From Marsupella aquatica (lineage: Eukaryota > Marchantiophyta): a stretch of DNA of 64,000 nucleotides. Numbering within the stretch: position 1 is the stretch's first letter; every line of letters begins with the position of its first letter. Under the pieces are notes generated by a model. That model did not search any database, was not told the origin of the DNA, and was given only the letters and a program-made list of their open reading frames with translations. Position numbers and translations under genes: made by a program. Positions 1 through 12,311 of the stretch are shown piece by piece. The DNA is taken from positions 11,284,001 through 11,348,000 of the forward strand of contig OZ316897.1 in the NCBI GenBank assembly GCA_973895155.1, written 5' to 3'.

Positions 1-700
1 GGCCTAAAGGTGCCCCTGTGTACCTCTTCCGCACTGAACCAAAACTCTCTATACAACTTGCACAGTTTTTGAAATTCAATTGTCAGGTCAATTCTCTAAC
101 TTCCCGCAGAGTCTTACTATCTGGCCATCTCACTTATGCTCAACAACAATAACAATTCTGCTCAACGTCACTTATTATCAGTTAACACTCTAACTTGCCA
201 TGATAGGCATTGGGTAGTATTAGATACTATACCCATGAGTGGAATGTGAATGTGCCAAACCCGGGACCAAGGGGTTGGTCATACACAAGTAACTATCTCA
301 TCCTTCTAGTATTTTCCTACCAATTATTGTACTTGCTCCTTGCTTGCCTTCACGATTTTGTTCTCCCAATGCTTGAGTTCTCTCTGAATCAAGATGATAT
401 TCAATCAAAGATGCATCTATTGTAGGCAAACTCGGGTAAACACCCTCAACCCCATATCCTACTCTTCCAGCCCTAACACCCCACCTCTATCTTTTCCTTC
501 CCTGTCCTCCTTGATCCCAACTTCCTCCTCCACGCTCCCCTCCCCTCCCCTCCCCTCCCCTGCCCCCCCCCCCCCCCCCCCCCCCCCTAGTTTGGCCACC
601 ACCTACCCTCAAAATACATGAAGACCCTTCCCCTAGGTCCCCACACTCCCCATTTTGAATCTTTGGAGATAGAAACTTGATTTACCTTTCATCCTTGAAC
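1..700. other. Intergenic DNA with a C-rich tract, no gene recognised
   Basis: I recognise no gene here. A pyrimidine-rich stretch around 480-595 runs into a long uninterrupted C run (about 565-587). The open frames that cross it encode only serine/proline-rich low-complexity peptide and are not credible genes. The exact length of such a homopolymer is often wrong in an assembly. Confidence 0.6.
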
Positions 701-734
701 CACCAGTGCATTTATACCCGTAGCTCTCATAATA

Positions 735-1310
735 AAGTTCAGAGGTTCAGGAATAGGATTGAGCTCCACAAAAGGTGGTGAGTGCATAACCTCTTATTGG
801 CAACTGCCTCCACCTTTTATGGTGAGTCTCATCATAAAGTTCAGAGGCTCAGGAATGGACTTAAGCTCCACAAAAATTTGTGAGTGCATAACCTTTTATT
901 GGCAAGTGCCTCCACCTTTAATGGTGAGTCTTTATTGGCAACTGCCTCCCCCTTTTATGGTGAGTCTCATCATAAAGTTCAGAGGCTCAAGAATGGACTT
1001 GAGCTCCACAAAAATTTGTGAGTGCATAACCTTTTATTGGCAAGTCCCTCCACCTTTAATGGTGAGACACCTCAGGAATGGACTTAAGCTCCACAAAAAT
1101 TTGTGAGTGCATAACCTTTTATTGGCAAGTGCCTCCACCTTTAATGGTGAGACTTTATTGGCAACTGCCTCCCCCTTTTATGGTGAGTCTCATCATAAAC
1201 CTTTAATGGTGAGACACTGTTCACCACAGGACAGGAATGAACAGTAGTGAGGAAGGGAATGATGCTTTCATATGGGCAGGTGTGGTTTAATGAGTACTTG
1301 TTTGCTCTCC
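735..1310. repeat. Tandem copies of a dispersed non-coding repeat
   Basis: A unit of roughly 100 bp is repeated about four times with small changes. Each unit has a 'CATAAAGTTCAGAGG' segment, a 'CTCCACAAAAATTTGTGAG' segment and a 'CCTCCACCTTTAATGGTGAG' segment. The right end (about 1255-1300) reads through 'ATATGGGCAGGTGTGGTTTAA', and close relatives of that end occur at about 28460, 28680 (inverted) and 57690. The short frames across it are repeat read-through. Confidence 0.75.
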
Positions 1311-2143
1311 TTCCCCCTCTGTGGGTCACTACCCCACCCTCAAATATATGAGAACCTTGCCGTCCTTCCCACACTCCACGTTTGACTCTTTGGAGGAAAA
1401 AACATGATTTACCTTTCATCCTCAAAGGTCATGTAATTATGCCAAGTCCTTAAAGTGTCATCTAATGCGCTCCTCCATACAGTGGGTTAGTTTCAAGGGT
1501 TGTTGACTCAACTTTTACAGTCACCTGATACCACCTCCCCTGGCAAGACATTTGGGCTTTCTGTTCGTCTGGCCCCTCTAGACATCGTCCTTTGTGACCT
1601 CTAATTTGTATCCTCCTGATTTTATTGTAAAATTCAATTTTCCAGGCAATATTTACGTTAGGGAACCTTTTGGCACACAGGTCCTTGTTTCTAATCAATG
1701 CAACTACTGCCTAGGCCCCCTCATGTACCAAACCAGGAGAGACCATGATATCCTTCAAATAAACCATGCTCTCACTTTGTTCCCACTCCACAATTTCTCA
1801 GGCATGCAAGGAAGAATCCCCAAAGTATGGGTGCAAACAAAATGGACATGCACTTCAAACGAGATTTTCCAAACTAAAGGGCGAATATTGTTCCTCATGA
1901 GATTAAGGAGGCTGGACGCTGATGTCCAATTATCTTGTCATGCTTCCCTTCCTCAAGATCAACAACCTACTACAGACATCTAATAAACTAGTTATTTTGT
2001 GGCCCTCCAACCCTCCAACCTCAAGAGCCTCTTGAAGCAGGAGATCGTGTCCTGGACCTGTAGTGTTGGCTAGCACTGACCTGTCTGTAATTGGTATCCA
2101 CTTCCCCCACCTTATTGTTTTTAAGAAAGCAGCTGACAAAGTT
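1311..2143. other. Downstream flank of the DUF3598-like gene, nothing recognised
   Basis: This lies 3' of the minus-strand gene ending at 2144. A 129-codon plus-strand frame (1594-1983) shows no motif I recognise. The first part of this stretch may hold the 3' UTR and polyadenylation region of that gene. Confidence 0.4.
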
Positions 2144-5100
2144 TCACCTACGTATTCTTATTTCTGATTTTGAGTTTACGCGCAATAGCTTACCATCCTC
2201 TCCATAAGCTCTTTCCATGACTAGTCTAGTGCCATCGTCACAAACCCAGCCAACCCCAAATGTCAAGGTACCAGTGTCACCTTGGCTTACGTAAGTTGAA
2301 ACATTTCCTGTCAACCATGTCATACTCAAGTCACTGATATCAATCGAATCATCCTCCTCTTTACTCAATTTGGGCATTGCTGGGAATCCTCTCCTGATTG
2401 AGGTTTCCTTGCAATAAAAGACAAATTGAGTCCTGTCACTTGCCTTCGTTGGATGCATTGCCATACCCTCAACGTCAAATACCTTCCAATTGCCCACGAT
2501 ATCCTCGGGTGAATGGCGAGCTCTCTCTGAAAAGAGCTTCAGATGATGGCCTCCTGCGTCACTGCATCATCAAAGCCATTTGTTTCAGAACAAAGTGTTA
2601 CCAATATGATTATGACCAAGATGTGCCTAAATGTCCTTCTCAAACCCCGTTTACTCCGAGTGAACCTTTCTAGAAAATCCTCCACCAGGAATATCTATAA
2701 AGCTTCACATAAAGGGCAAATCATCAAGACGTAACCTTATGGATTTCATATTGCAGGGCCCCATCCACTCTTCTTCGAATACTGCGAAACGGAGGACCTC
2801 CAGTTTTTCTCCCCCTTCAAGTGAGATAGTATGCACTACACGAAGCCTTTTGTGCCCACCTGCCACCAAACACTAACCAAAGCAGTTGAAAGAAAATTCA
2901 ATGAGTACCCTAAATGACAAGACGATCCTGGTTCTGTGGTTTTTCTTAGCATGCTGCCTCGCTACCCAATACTGGTTATCATAGCAGCAGGCCTAGGGAA
3001 AACAAGGAAACCAAGCCAAAGAACAATCCCTCGCATAGAAAAGACACCAATGGTAGTAAAAGATAACGACAAAACCATTCGGTTTAATCTATTTATTTTT
3101 AATGCTTTCCTTTCATACAAGACCATCTTTGACAACATACCTGTTCAAGCTTACAAGTGTAAGCACTGAAATATTCACGAGAACTTGATGATGAGTCTAT
3201 CGAGAGCTCTAAAGGACCTTTTGAAAACGCTCCATCCTGAACCGAAATCAGAGAGAGGATCCTCGTGAGAAACAACCGGCAAAGAGACAACTATCAGGGT
3301 TCCATTTACAATCAAGATATTCATTCATACACATGTTTGTCCCAAGATCGAACGACTACCCTCAAAGAAACCTAAGCTCACAGCTTTCTCAAGATTCATA
3401 AATCAGATGATTGCCTTGCACTGCATTCCTTCGAAAGCAGAGAACAGCTTGGAAACGAGTTAGTGCCTACAAATTATGAGAGAGAAATTGCCTTAACGTT
3501 AACTCTTCCAGGACATACCAAGCAGGTAAAAGGAATGGCTGATATAGCTGGCTGATTGTATAGGCAAATGATAATCAGCACATAGCGCAAACACAGAATC
3601 TTCCCAAGACTAGCACGACGATACCAGAATATGGCTACCTACATGTTGTTCTTGTGACTAGCATTATATAAGAAGCTACTAAACGGTGATGTGCTACGAA
3701 TTCCAGTGAAGATCTCACCTCAAAAAAGACGAGCCCTGGTTGTGAAGTCATGAGGTCCTCGTCCATAACATCACTCCATGTCGTGTCCTTAGTGAATCCG
3801 TCATCATAGGAGGGTCCAACTGCAGTAGTTGTGGAAGTCGTCTCCTCAGTAGTCAAGTTGCTCCCACTTCCATCAGCGGGCAAGGTTCCACCTTCCCATT
3901 CCCAATCCAAAATATCTGGAATTTCCTCTCGTGCTGAACCTGTCTCTTCGATCTCTTTCATAGAGCCTTCTCCCTCTTCCTCCTTCTCCCATCTCTCATC
4001 AATTTCTCCCGGGTCAGCCAACACAAACTCCCAGTCTGAATTTTCTCCATCATCTTCTGTATCTTCATCGTCCTCCCAGTACCCTAGCTCATCCACCTCC
4101 TCATAGATTTCACTCTCTTCCGACGGCGAATCATCATCACCACCTTCAAATGTTAATATGCTCTCGTCATCCTCTATCAGAGGATCTTCTAAAGACCAAA
4201 CAACTTTCCGATAGAGACTTTGCTGCTCTGGGGGTAGAACCGCACCATCTTTTGAAGTTCTTAGGTTCTCCACAGTGCTGAGAACTCGGACGTCATAGAT
4301 ATCCTGCTTGTCTTCATCTAAGTAAATGGGTTCAAAGTCACCAGTGGTAGGAGAGAAGGTTGCCCCAACCCCCCTCCACACTCCTGCTGAGTTGCTACAA
4401 AATGTAGAAAATAGAGGATTTGGAACCGGTTCCTACAAAACCAAATGGCGAAAAGATAAGGCATTTGAGATCACGAATTATTCAACCTGGGTGTCACGGC
4501 ACATGTTCTAAACGCAGTCTTGAACATTTGAAAAGTTATGATCACATCACAATTATCCTTTTGGAAAACACTATTAGATTTCCAGATCCGGTGGAAGGTT
4601 GGCTGATCATTTAGAGACGGAATAACTCTGTCTGTCAAATCTACTTGTTACCACAAAATGTCGTCTGAATGGAATGGCTCCATTTTCGCGCAATTTTCTT
4701 TAAAATGGTCCTTCACAGTCAGGATCCTGAACTTCAACTTCCCGTCCTCAATACCACCTCCTACAGATTGAACTGAAGTTTGCATAAAATTCAAAACCGA
4801 TGGGAATCCAGCATGATGGCAAAGAGGTCGCACCTACTTTATAAAATTGATACTGTCTATATATCGCCATCGCAGCTAAGACTATCAAGCAGTTCTATTA
4901 GGCAATGAAGATTCCAATTTGGGCTGGTCGGAACATTTATATATCTTTTACACGCAATCCACTTTCCGATTCTACGACTATGAGCCAGTGTGCAACGACC
5001 TAATCCACTGTCACAGGAGACTTGCCAAAATCTCTTGGAATCAAAACACAATAGAAACCAAAATTGTACTCACCTCACAGGATAAATCTCAAAATCTTCA

Positions 5101-6377
5101 AGTGCATAGATTGCGAGGTGAACACAATCTTGGTTTCTATTGTGTTTTTCTTCTCCTCTCTGTATCTGAGATTCACAGTGACCTAACTTTTGGCGGGTTT
5201 CGCTTCTCTCAATGGCGTTAATACCAGAGTTGAGGTCAGCCCTCGACAACTTTACAATATCAAACAAGACACCGTTTTCATAGAAGACAACAGGAACTTT
5301 CCACGACTGGCGTCTGTAGAACTACTGCAGAACCCCGTCACGCGAGACTTGCCAGGATTGGACAAGTTTCATGGCATCCGATCTCGCGGTGATTGGAAAT
5401 CTTAAACTATAAAATTCTTCGAATCCAACAGGACATAGATCGTCTAGATTTGCTTGATACGACGCAGATTTGACGCATCCAAATATCCTGCTTGTCGACA
5501 AAAGAAAAAGGAAAAAAAGCCAAGAAAGTGCTTTCCAAGATCCAAGGTGATATCTCAATACTCAGAAAGTCATACTTCGCAAGAAGACCAGGACAGTTTC
5601 TTTGCATCGGATGTTTTCTTACGTAATTATTTTCTAAAATTTACGTCCCTAAGCAGAGAATAAGATGATGGAAGAGGGAAAACATCGCACCTCGGGTTGG
5701 AGCAACTTCTCCTCTGCGATCGGAAGTAGTGGAGACAGGTATTTGAGGAATAGAGTATCGTTGACATCCTGATTTTTCCTCACCTCCGATGCAGGCACAT
5801 TAGATGGGCCTACAATGGAGGGCTGCTGCGTACGCACATCGCGTCCGTCATCAACCACATTGACTCCCCCTCTTACACCCCTTCCTCCCGCCCCATCTCT
5901 ACTCTCTTTCTCAGTCCTCAGTTCAGGAGATTTGCCAGATGAAAATTCCGCACTCCACACACTAGGCTTGGCCTGTTTCTTGTTGGACACAGAATCACTA
6001 GTTCTGTCGATCCTGAGCCCGGCATTCCACCCGTTGTCCTTCTGTTTGCCGTCGTCTTTCCTCTCCGGATTGCCTTTCCCCTTGCCTCCTCGACCACCCT
6101 TTCCCCCACCGCTATTGGATCCCTTGCCATTATGTTTTCCAATGGGTGCGGCCCCGACAATCTGTCTCCAGCACTCACCATGAAAATTGCGCCCTGGAGT
6201 GACCAGACCCGCAAATCCTCCACGCCGAGATTTACTCGCTAGATCAACTTTTCTCCATACTCTCGTCGAAGATCGTGTTCTGAAAGAGAAAATCGAAGCC
6301 GAAGCTGTGGTAGACGAAGAAACGTGCGAATTGTGCGAGGAGCAGCCCACCGCCAACGATCCAGCGAGAATCTCCAT
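2144..6377 (-). CDS. Plastid-targeted DUF3598/CpcS-like (lipocalin-fold) protein, six exons
   Basis: Exons read on the minus strand are 6377-5691, 4833-4652, 4394-3719, 3236-3141, 2872-2736 and 2561-2144, all with GT/AG ends and compatible phases, giving 731 residues. The N terminus is Ser/Thr/Arg-rich with few acids, like a plastid transit peptide, followed by a Gly/Lys-rich linker to about residue 200. The body has the strand pattern of CpcS/DUF3598 barrels: 'VWRGVGATFSP', 'DGAFSKGPLEL', 'KRLRVVHTI' with 'LEVLRFAVFEEEW', 'IVGNWKVFDVEG' and a closing 'VGWVCDDGTRLVMERAYG'. Between the first two segments sits an acidic insertion (about residues 350-470). Plant members are plastid proteins of poorly known function; relatives in cyanobacteria bind or attach bilins. 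I infer a stromal or thylakoid role, substrate unknown. Exons 3-6 are the firmest. The link from exon 1 to exon 2 rests on phase and protein coherence. Confidence 0.72.
5043..5148 (-). ncRNA. Intronic near-perfect hairpin (candidate MIRNA or very young MITE)
   Basis: The arms 5043-5079 and 5112-5148 are complementary over 37 positions with a 32-nt loop. The only four non-Watson-Crick positions (for example 5062/5129 and 5077/5114) are A opposite C on the plus strand. In minus-strand RNA all four become G-U pairs, so only the minus transcript folds without mismatches. The hairpin lies wholly inside intron 1 (5690-4834) of the DUF3598-like gene, in the sense direction. Size and pairing fit a plant MIRNA precursor, but a fold-back transposon remnant is equally possible. 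Confidence 0.5.
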
Positions 6378-6481
6378 TCGAACAAATGAAATCCGTCGCT
6401 CTTAATCAATCTCTGTGCTTCATCGAGAGAAACCGACAGTCCAAGAAGCCCTCCAATTGTCAAAATTCCTTCACCCAATTT

Positions 6482-7080
6482 CTCGTCCTCGTCTCGTGTC
6501 TTCTGCTTCGCTCCCTCTCTCTCGTTGATGATTAGAGAGTCTTGCGTCCTAGAGCTGGCTGGCCTTTCTCAAACGCTAGAAGAGCGGAGAAATTAGCTGG
6601 CCAGTCACCTTGACGGCTCAGATCTCTCCAGAATAGGGATCGATGGCTCACATCGAGATCTCGAGCTAGCAAGACCGCTTGTTTAGAGGGAGAGGCTCGT
6701 CCTCGTCTTGTGTAGTCGGCTTCGCTCTCTCTCCGACCTCGTGTTGGCTGGCCTTGCCCCAGACGCTAGAAGAGCGGCGAAATTAGATGGGCAGTGGTCT
6801 TGACGGCTCAGATCTCTTGCAATGAGGGATCGATGGCCCAAATAAAGATCTCTAGCTAGCAGGACCGATTTTTTAGAGGGGGATTCTACTTCGCTCCCTC
6901 TGCGTCTTTGATGAGTAGCGGAGAGAGTCCTCGCGCTGGCTAGCCTTTCTGCACACGCTAGAAGTGCGGTGAAATTAGCTGGGTTCTGGTTTTGACGGAT
7001 CAGATGGCTTTGGGAGAGGAATCGATCGCTCACATGGAGATCTCGAGTTAGCAGGACCATTTGTTTAGAGGGAGAGGCTC
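6482..7080. repeat. Three-unit tandem array upstream of the DUF3598-like gene
   Basis: Units at about 6482-6695, 6696-6880 and 6881-7080 share the same order of motifs: a 'CTTCGCTCCCTCT'-like start, a 'GCTGGC' block, 'ACGCTAGAAG.GCGG.GAAATTAG', 'TTGACGG.TCAGAT', an 'ATCGATGGC'-like block, 'GAGATCTCGAG.TAGCA.GACC', and 'TTTAGAGGG'. The array begins about 100 bp upstream of that gene's ATG, so it lies in its 5' UTR or promoter. Divergence between units is about 15-25 percent by eye. Confidence 0.85.
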
Positions 7081-8724
7081 CTCCTGCAACACTCTGTGTA
7101 TAATACTCCTCTCTGTCAGGTCTTCGAAGAAAACGATTCTAACGTGGTACAGTATAAAAGTCACTAAAATTCTTGTAGAACGGGACCACTCTTTTCGGCT
7201 GAAGGGGTACGTGGCGACCTTCTAGACGGGTATTTAGAGGATTGTTTAAACTGTTATTAATTGGGTCTTTCGGTCTTTTAATTTAGAGGAATGTTAAGTC
7301 CACCCACTATTTTTCCAGAATTGATCCCATTCTTGTAATTCCACCCCAATTGACCCACCTGGAAACTTAAGCCGGGATGGGCAGTGAGGCCTGTTACACC
7401 CAAAATACACAATGTCTAGCTATCTTTAGAATGACTCTTCACTTTTGAGAGCCGGAGTAGTTTTTCCAGGTGTCTTGACCAACTGTGAAATGCTCATTTC
7501 AGCAAACTTGTGCATTTATCTAAATAACTTCTGGATCTCTCTTTCATCTCAGAGTTTTCCATATATATATAACATGTTCATCCTAATGCATGCCTATTTC
7601 GAAGAATTGAAACAATCATCATAAGAGTTCATGTGATCAGACAATTAAATTTGACTAGTTTATGAAAACAAGTATTGAAAGAATGATTGTAAACAAGTTC
7701 ATGAAAAAACTGCACACCTTTTTAAAAATGAGAGAATTATAATGTTTTTAAGACAAGTGCATTAATTTGAAGGTACTACAGCAGTCAATGTACCTGTATA
7801 GGTACACTACTTTATGATTCAAAGAGAAAGCCATTAACTTTGTTCTTTTTAAAATTTCTGCTCTATTTGGTGACCCTCTCTTTTAGGTGACACCTGTTCA
7901 TCAATAAACCATGAACAATATAAATTTTATATTAACCACTAGTATATAAGATGCACTCATCAATTATCAGAATACTAGTTGCTTGGTTGAAGTGTCAAAC
8001 CTTCTCATGCAAGTAAGGAAACATGCCCCTCAAAATGATAGGTAATATGTAGGGGACCTGATAAAAACTAAGGAAATGAAAAAAATGAAAGGGGCTGCCA
8101 AAAATGACTACATTCTAAATAGTACATGGTTAAAGCATAGACTAGGCTAGATTGACATAAATATATATTACAATCAATTTGAATGAGACAAGATAGGCAA
8201 GAGTCCTGCCACATAGCAGCCTCAAAAAAATCCAGCATGTTCTCTGATGTCCAATCTATTACCTGACAAAGTTTAAATTTCTCTGCAACCATTTGCTCCA
8301 TCTGCTCCACTGGTCAAATATTATAAAGTAACCGCCAACGGACTCTTCACTTTTGTGAAGAATGCTCTCAGTACTTGGGCATGAGCACCAACTTACAAGT
8401 TTGGGAAAAGATAGTTCACTTTTATGAAGGATGCCTTGAGGAGTTTGCGTGAGCAGCCACTTACCATAGTGCATATTAATGAAAACCAGCTGAGAATGGT
8501 CATGAGCCTGTTTTACAGGTCACATATGACTCAAAACTGTAAACAGCACTATCCAAGCAGATTTTGATGTTTTGAGTGAGTCCATCTTAGCTTTGGAAAT
8601 CCATGGGGGCTTCACAGTAAACCTCTTGGTCCATCCAGACTTTACTTTTGACCCACTTTGTAATACTTGAAATACTCAAAACTGAGTTATGTGAGTAAAA
8701 CTTCTTGGATAAGTATATCATACT
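7081..8724. other. AT-rich intergenic DNA, no gene recognised
   Basis: No coding signal, RNA gene or transposon protein is visible on either strand. Short A/T runs and a small TA-rich tract near 7560 are present. The 80-codon frame at 8068-8310 (minus) has no recognisable motif. Confidence 0.5.
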
Positions 8725-8853
8725 AGGAAACTTGAATTTGGAGTGAAAATTTTGAGGGAATTTCTCTAACTACCCCAAAAATAGGCCCCAAAATTCTGTG
8801 TATAGTAGTTAGAGAAATTCCCTCAAAATTTTCACTCCAAATTCAAGTTTCCT
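8725..8853. repeat. Perfect 48-bp-arm inverted repeat (hairpin)
   Basis: Positions 8725-8772 and 8806-8853 are exact reverse complements over all 48 bases, separated by a 33-nt C/A-rich loop. A second, overlapping inverted pair (8796-8812 with 8852-8868, one mismatch) uses the loop edge and the right flank, so alternative folds exist. No coding frame spans it. Plausible identities are a young fold-back element or MITE, or an inverted-duplication MIRNA locus. Confidence 0.85.
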
Positions 8854-11800
8854 AACTACTGTACACAGAGTCAAGGCCTTTCTCTTGATATGAAAAAGGT
8901 AAAAAAAGTAGGTCATGAAATTGGAGATATGAGCTAGACAAGTTCAATCTAGGCCACATATTCATTTGGAAAATTCACTTTGGCTTCTTTAAGCTCAAAT
9001 AGGTCACTCAGGGTGGATTTATTTGTTGGTTTAGCATTGTGATGGGTCCTAGACCTATAATTGCATTGTCAAACGTACTTTAAATATTCCTTCAGGCTAT
9101 TGACCCAAAGTTTTGTTCACAGTAGTAGAGTTTGGGGTAAATTTAAGGAAAGTATGTGGGGCACCTCTAAAGTCCAGGTCCCTCTTACTACAACTGTGAG
9201 AACCAGACCACTACCCAGATTTACCACGTACTGTACTTAACTCTGTTGTTGGCGTGGCCATAGTGCTAACAGTACGCTGGGCACTTACTCCATAGTCTGG
9301 GCAAGTATAGCATCCTTTTTTAAGTGGCAAAATTTAGTTACTGTAGATTCCACCACCCCAAAAACTTTGCTAGGTTTGATGCTTTCCATTTGCCTCACCT
9401 AGTCACTGGGCCAATTAGTAATTCTAACGGTCATCGTTAAATCTAAGGAAATCTCACGGTCACAAAAGAATATGCATTTTGCTAACATCTTCTCCTTTGG
9501 CAAAAAAGAGTTTTTTTTAAGATGACGATGTTGGACAGAGTGGACAGACTCTATTTTCTTTAAATTAATGAATGCACACGGTACATTACCAGGGGATTTG
9601 GCAGAGGACCAATTTGTGTGTTTTGTGTGCACTGTACGAGTCGTCATTATGTCCTGGTCGAGGTTGGATCGGATGGAGTACAGTTTAGGGGGATTCCTAC
9701 TGCAGTAGGAGGAGGACAGTCATAGAGGCTGGACCGCTGAATTAGTTATTACAGGGTGGTTGAGTCAAGCTACTGGAATGTAGTACATGCTCGAAATGTG
9801 TGCTACAGCACCAGAACTCCAGAACTCTCCCCACGTCCAGTAAAATGGGCGCATTAAAGTCTTGGAAGCCAGAAAGATGACACGGGGCATGACCAGCTTT
9901 CGTGGCTAAAATGCGCAAGATTCCATCACTTATTCACTTTTGGTTTGTAGTGGCTAGAATTCGCTAGATTCTGTCACTCTAAAAAATATTAGGCACAGGT
10001 GCAACATTTTTTGGTCTGTTTTCGATCTAGAAACGGACCGCATTGGCCAGAATCTTTAAAATAGGCGCGATCTGACTGCCATAAATTAATCTAGGAAAAT
10101 TATGTAAAAAATATTCCAAGCATCTTTTCCCTTTCGTACAAAAGGTGACATTCGTCATACTGGTCAAAAATTAAAACACGTTTACAATCATGCTGAGTAA
10201 CGACTTAGTGGATAACGTTCTTTTCTTGCAACACGTACAATATTAAGTGCAAGTGGGGCTCCTTAAACTAAACGACAAGTAATTAAGTGCAAAACCCTCC
10301 ATAAGAGTATATGGACACTAATTGATAAGACCACAAAATACTCTGTGGGATTTTTGTATACCATTTTTTATATAAAGTTAATGTTGCAGTTATGAGATAA
10401 TTGACAGAGGTTTATGATAAGGATGTACCATCTGAGGGATGTACAATCAATAATCAAGGAAAGTACTAAAATCCTACTTGGCCAAAGGGAAGGGCAATCA
10501 TGAGGCAGTTCCAAACATTTCCAAACTCCTTTGTTCAGTGTTTGCAATTATTGAACTTCATTTCAAATGTTTTTTGGTCTTTAAACAAGAAGTGGCCCTC
10601 CAGCTTGTTTTGGTGGGAAACAGGCACAACGTGCCCACATGTCTTGTAATAATGCCACCCTAACTTACAGAGAGAAACAAGCATACAAAGTGCCACAAAG
10701 AGGGTGTACCAGTGACTGATGAAACCATTGCCGACACAGAGACAGGACCAAAGGCCCCCAGAGAAAGAGACTTCAGAGTGAGTTGAGAATGAAGAACTCA
10801 CAAATGCAACAGGTTTTTGACAGGATGATGTTGACACAAGTTAAGCAACCATTCATTGCAAAGTACAATCATGGGTAACATCAGTGATTGATCAAAATAA
10901 TTTAGGCTTACTTACCTTTCATAAGAGGTTGAGAAATAACAGAATTCGCAAGTGAACTGTTATCTCATCACCGGGCAGATACTTTGGTAGTGGTAACGTG
11001 GTTTATTGTTCTCGACTGTAAAAAACTATTTTTTTTACTTCCAGACTGTCACTGGTGGCCAGTTAATTTTTCCTGACCAGCAAGTTTTCCAGTGACCTGT
11101 TTCTGGTACTTTGCAGAGACGTAGCCAAAGCATATGTTTGGAACCTATTCACCATTCCTGCATTTCACTCATCTAGTCATGACTTTGCTACGTGTCAGTA
11201 CTACAGTAGTTTTGAAAAACACTTTTACATCAATTTGGTTGCCAAAAAAAAGTTGATGAAAATCTTTTCCTTTTGGCTTCATTTGTCTCCCTGCCACTTT
11301 TTGTCGAGAAAGAGTCATCAATCATGCTGCAGACAGGTTAGTTCTTGGAAATTCTGTTGCTAATGCATTAAAATAGACCTGGCCTGTTTGGGGGCTATGA
11401 CTGTAACCCCCTAGAGCTCAGTGCCCTTTCAATTGGGATTTCAGCCCATAGCCCCCTCCATCCCATGGCTTACTTTGCACATTTTCACCCACCCTTGCCA
11501 AGACTCCCCCCCCCCCCCCCCTCCCCCTCCAAAACTGAAGGCCCCATCGACCTAGACTTTTTATAAATTGCCTGGATGGACCACCAAAACCCAGGCAGAT
11601 GGACTGCAAAAAATCCTTTTTTGTACTCATAGAGCATTTTTTCTTGTAGCAAGATGCATGTAGCAAGATTCATGGGAGTGGTCCATACTATCATTATTTT
11701 ACACCCTCCCCTCCCCCCACAAAAACAAACCAATTTCAGTAATGATGAAAAAAAATGGGCTTCTATTGTCTGAGAGCATTGGTTTATAAAACCATAACCG

Positions 11801-12311
11801 TGGAATTCCTTTCCATTGTGATCAGAGTACATAACCAGACATTCCGTAACGCCAGGAAGAAATGTGTCCTCTCGTAGCCCGAAATTTATTCCCATTCACA
11901 GTCGCCCCACATTTTGCACCCTGTGACCCGTCTTCATTCCCTACGAACGAACGGACACGAGACTTTCCGCTCTGGAATTATTGATACGTACTGCCAGCTC
12001 CGTGACATCCGGAAGTGTGTCGCTTGATTCAGTTCTCTAAAGCTGTCTGCACCACTGCACTGCAACTATAATGCAACACGGACTCGAATCAATGCGACCA
12101 CAGACTTGAATCAGAGTTGTTCTCACTCCCTCAGAACTTCATCACTTCTGTCTGTACTTAAGTAGTACATAGCTCGATCCTCTGTGCCATATCTATCGAC
12201 TCAGCAGATTTGATTGACAGTTCTGCTCGAATTAGTTCGCTGTTGAGTGTGAGCGTGTGTGTGTGTGTGCGAGTGAGTGATAGGGACCGGGACCCTAGCT
12301 CGGCGAGCGAG
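8854..12311. other. Intergenic region upstream of the plantacyanin gene, no gene recognised
   Basis: I see no supported gene across this stretch. It contains a long C run (about 11508-11521) and scattered A/T runs. Open frames at 10535-10837 and 11418-11895 (minus) show no motif, and the second pair overlaps the C/G homopolymer. The last 100 bases contain a GT/GA dinucleotide tract (about 12246-12278), which probably lies in the 5' leader of the plantacyanin gene. Confidence 0.5.

Noticed and set aside
394-621. Ser/Pro-rich frame with a proline run
   Set aside because: Produced by the C homopolymer and CCT repeats; no coding evidence.
5070-5267. Minus-strand frame with a canonical GTGAGT donor within intron 1 of the DUF3598-like gene
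   Set aside because: It looked like an extra exon, but no acceptor gives a phase joining exon 1 to exon 2, an in-frame TAG lies just upstream, and its 3' half is the hairpin. Exon 1 joins exon 2 directly in phase 0.
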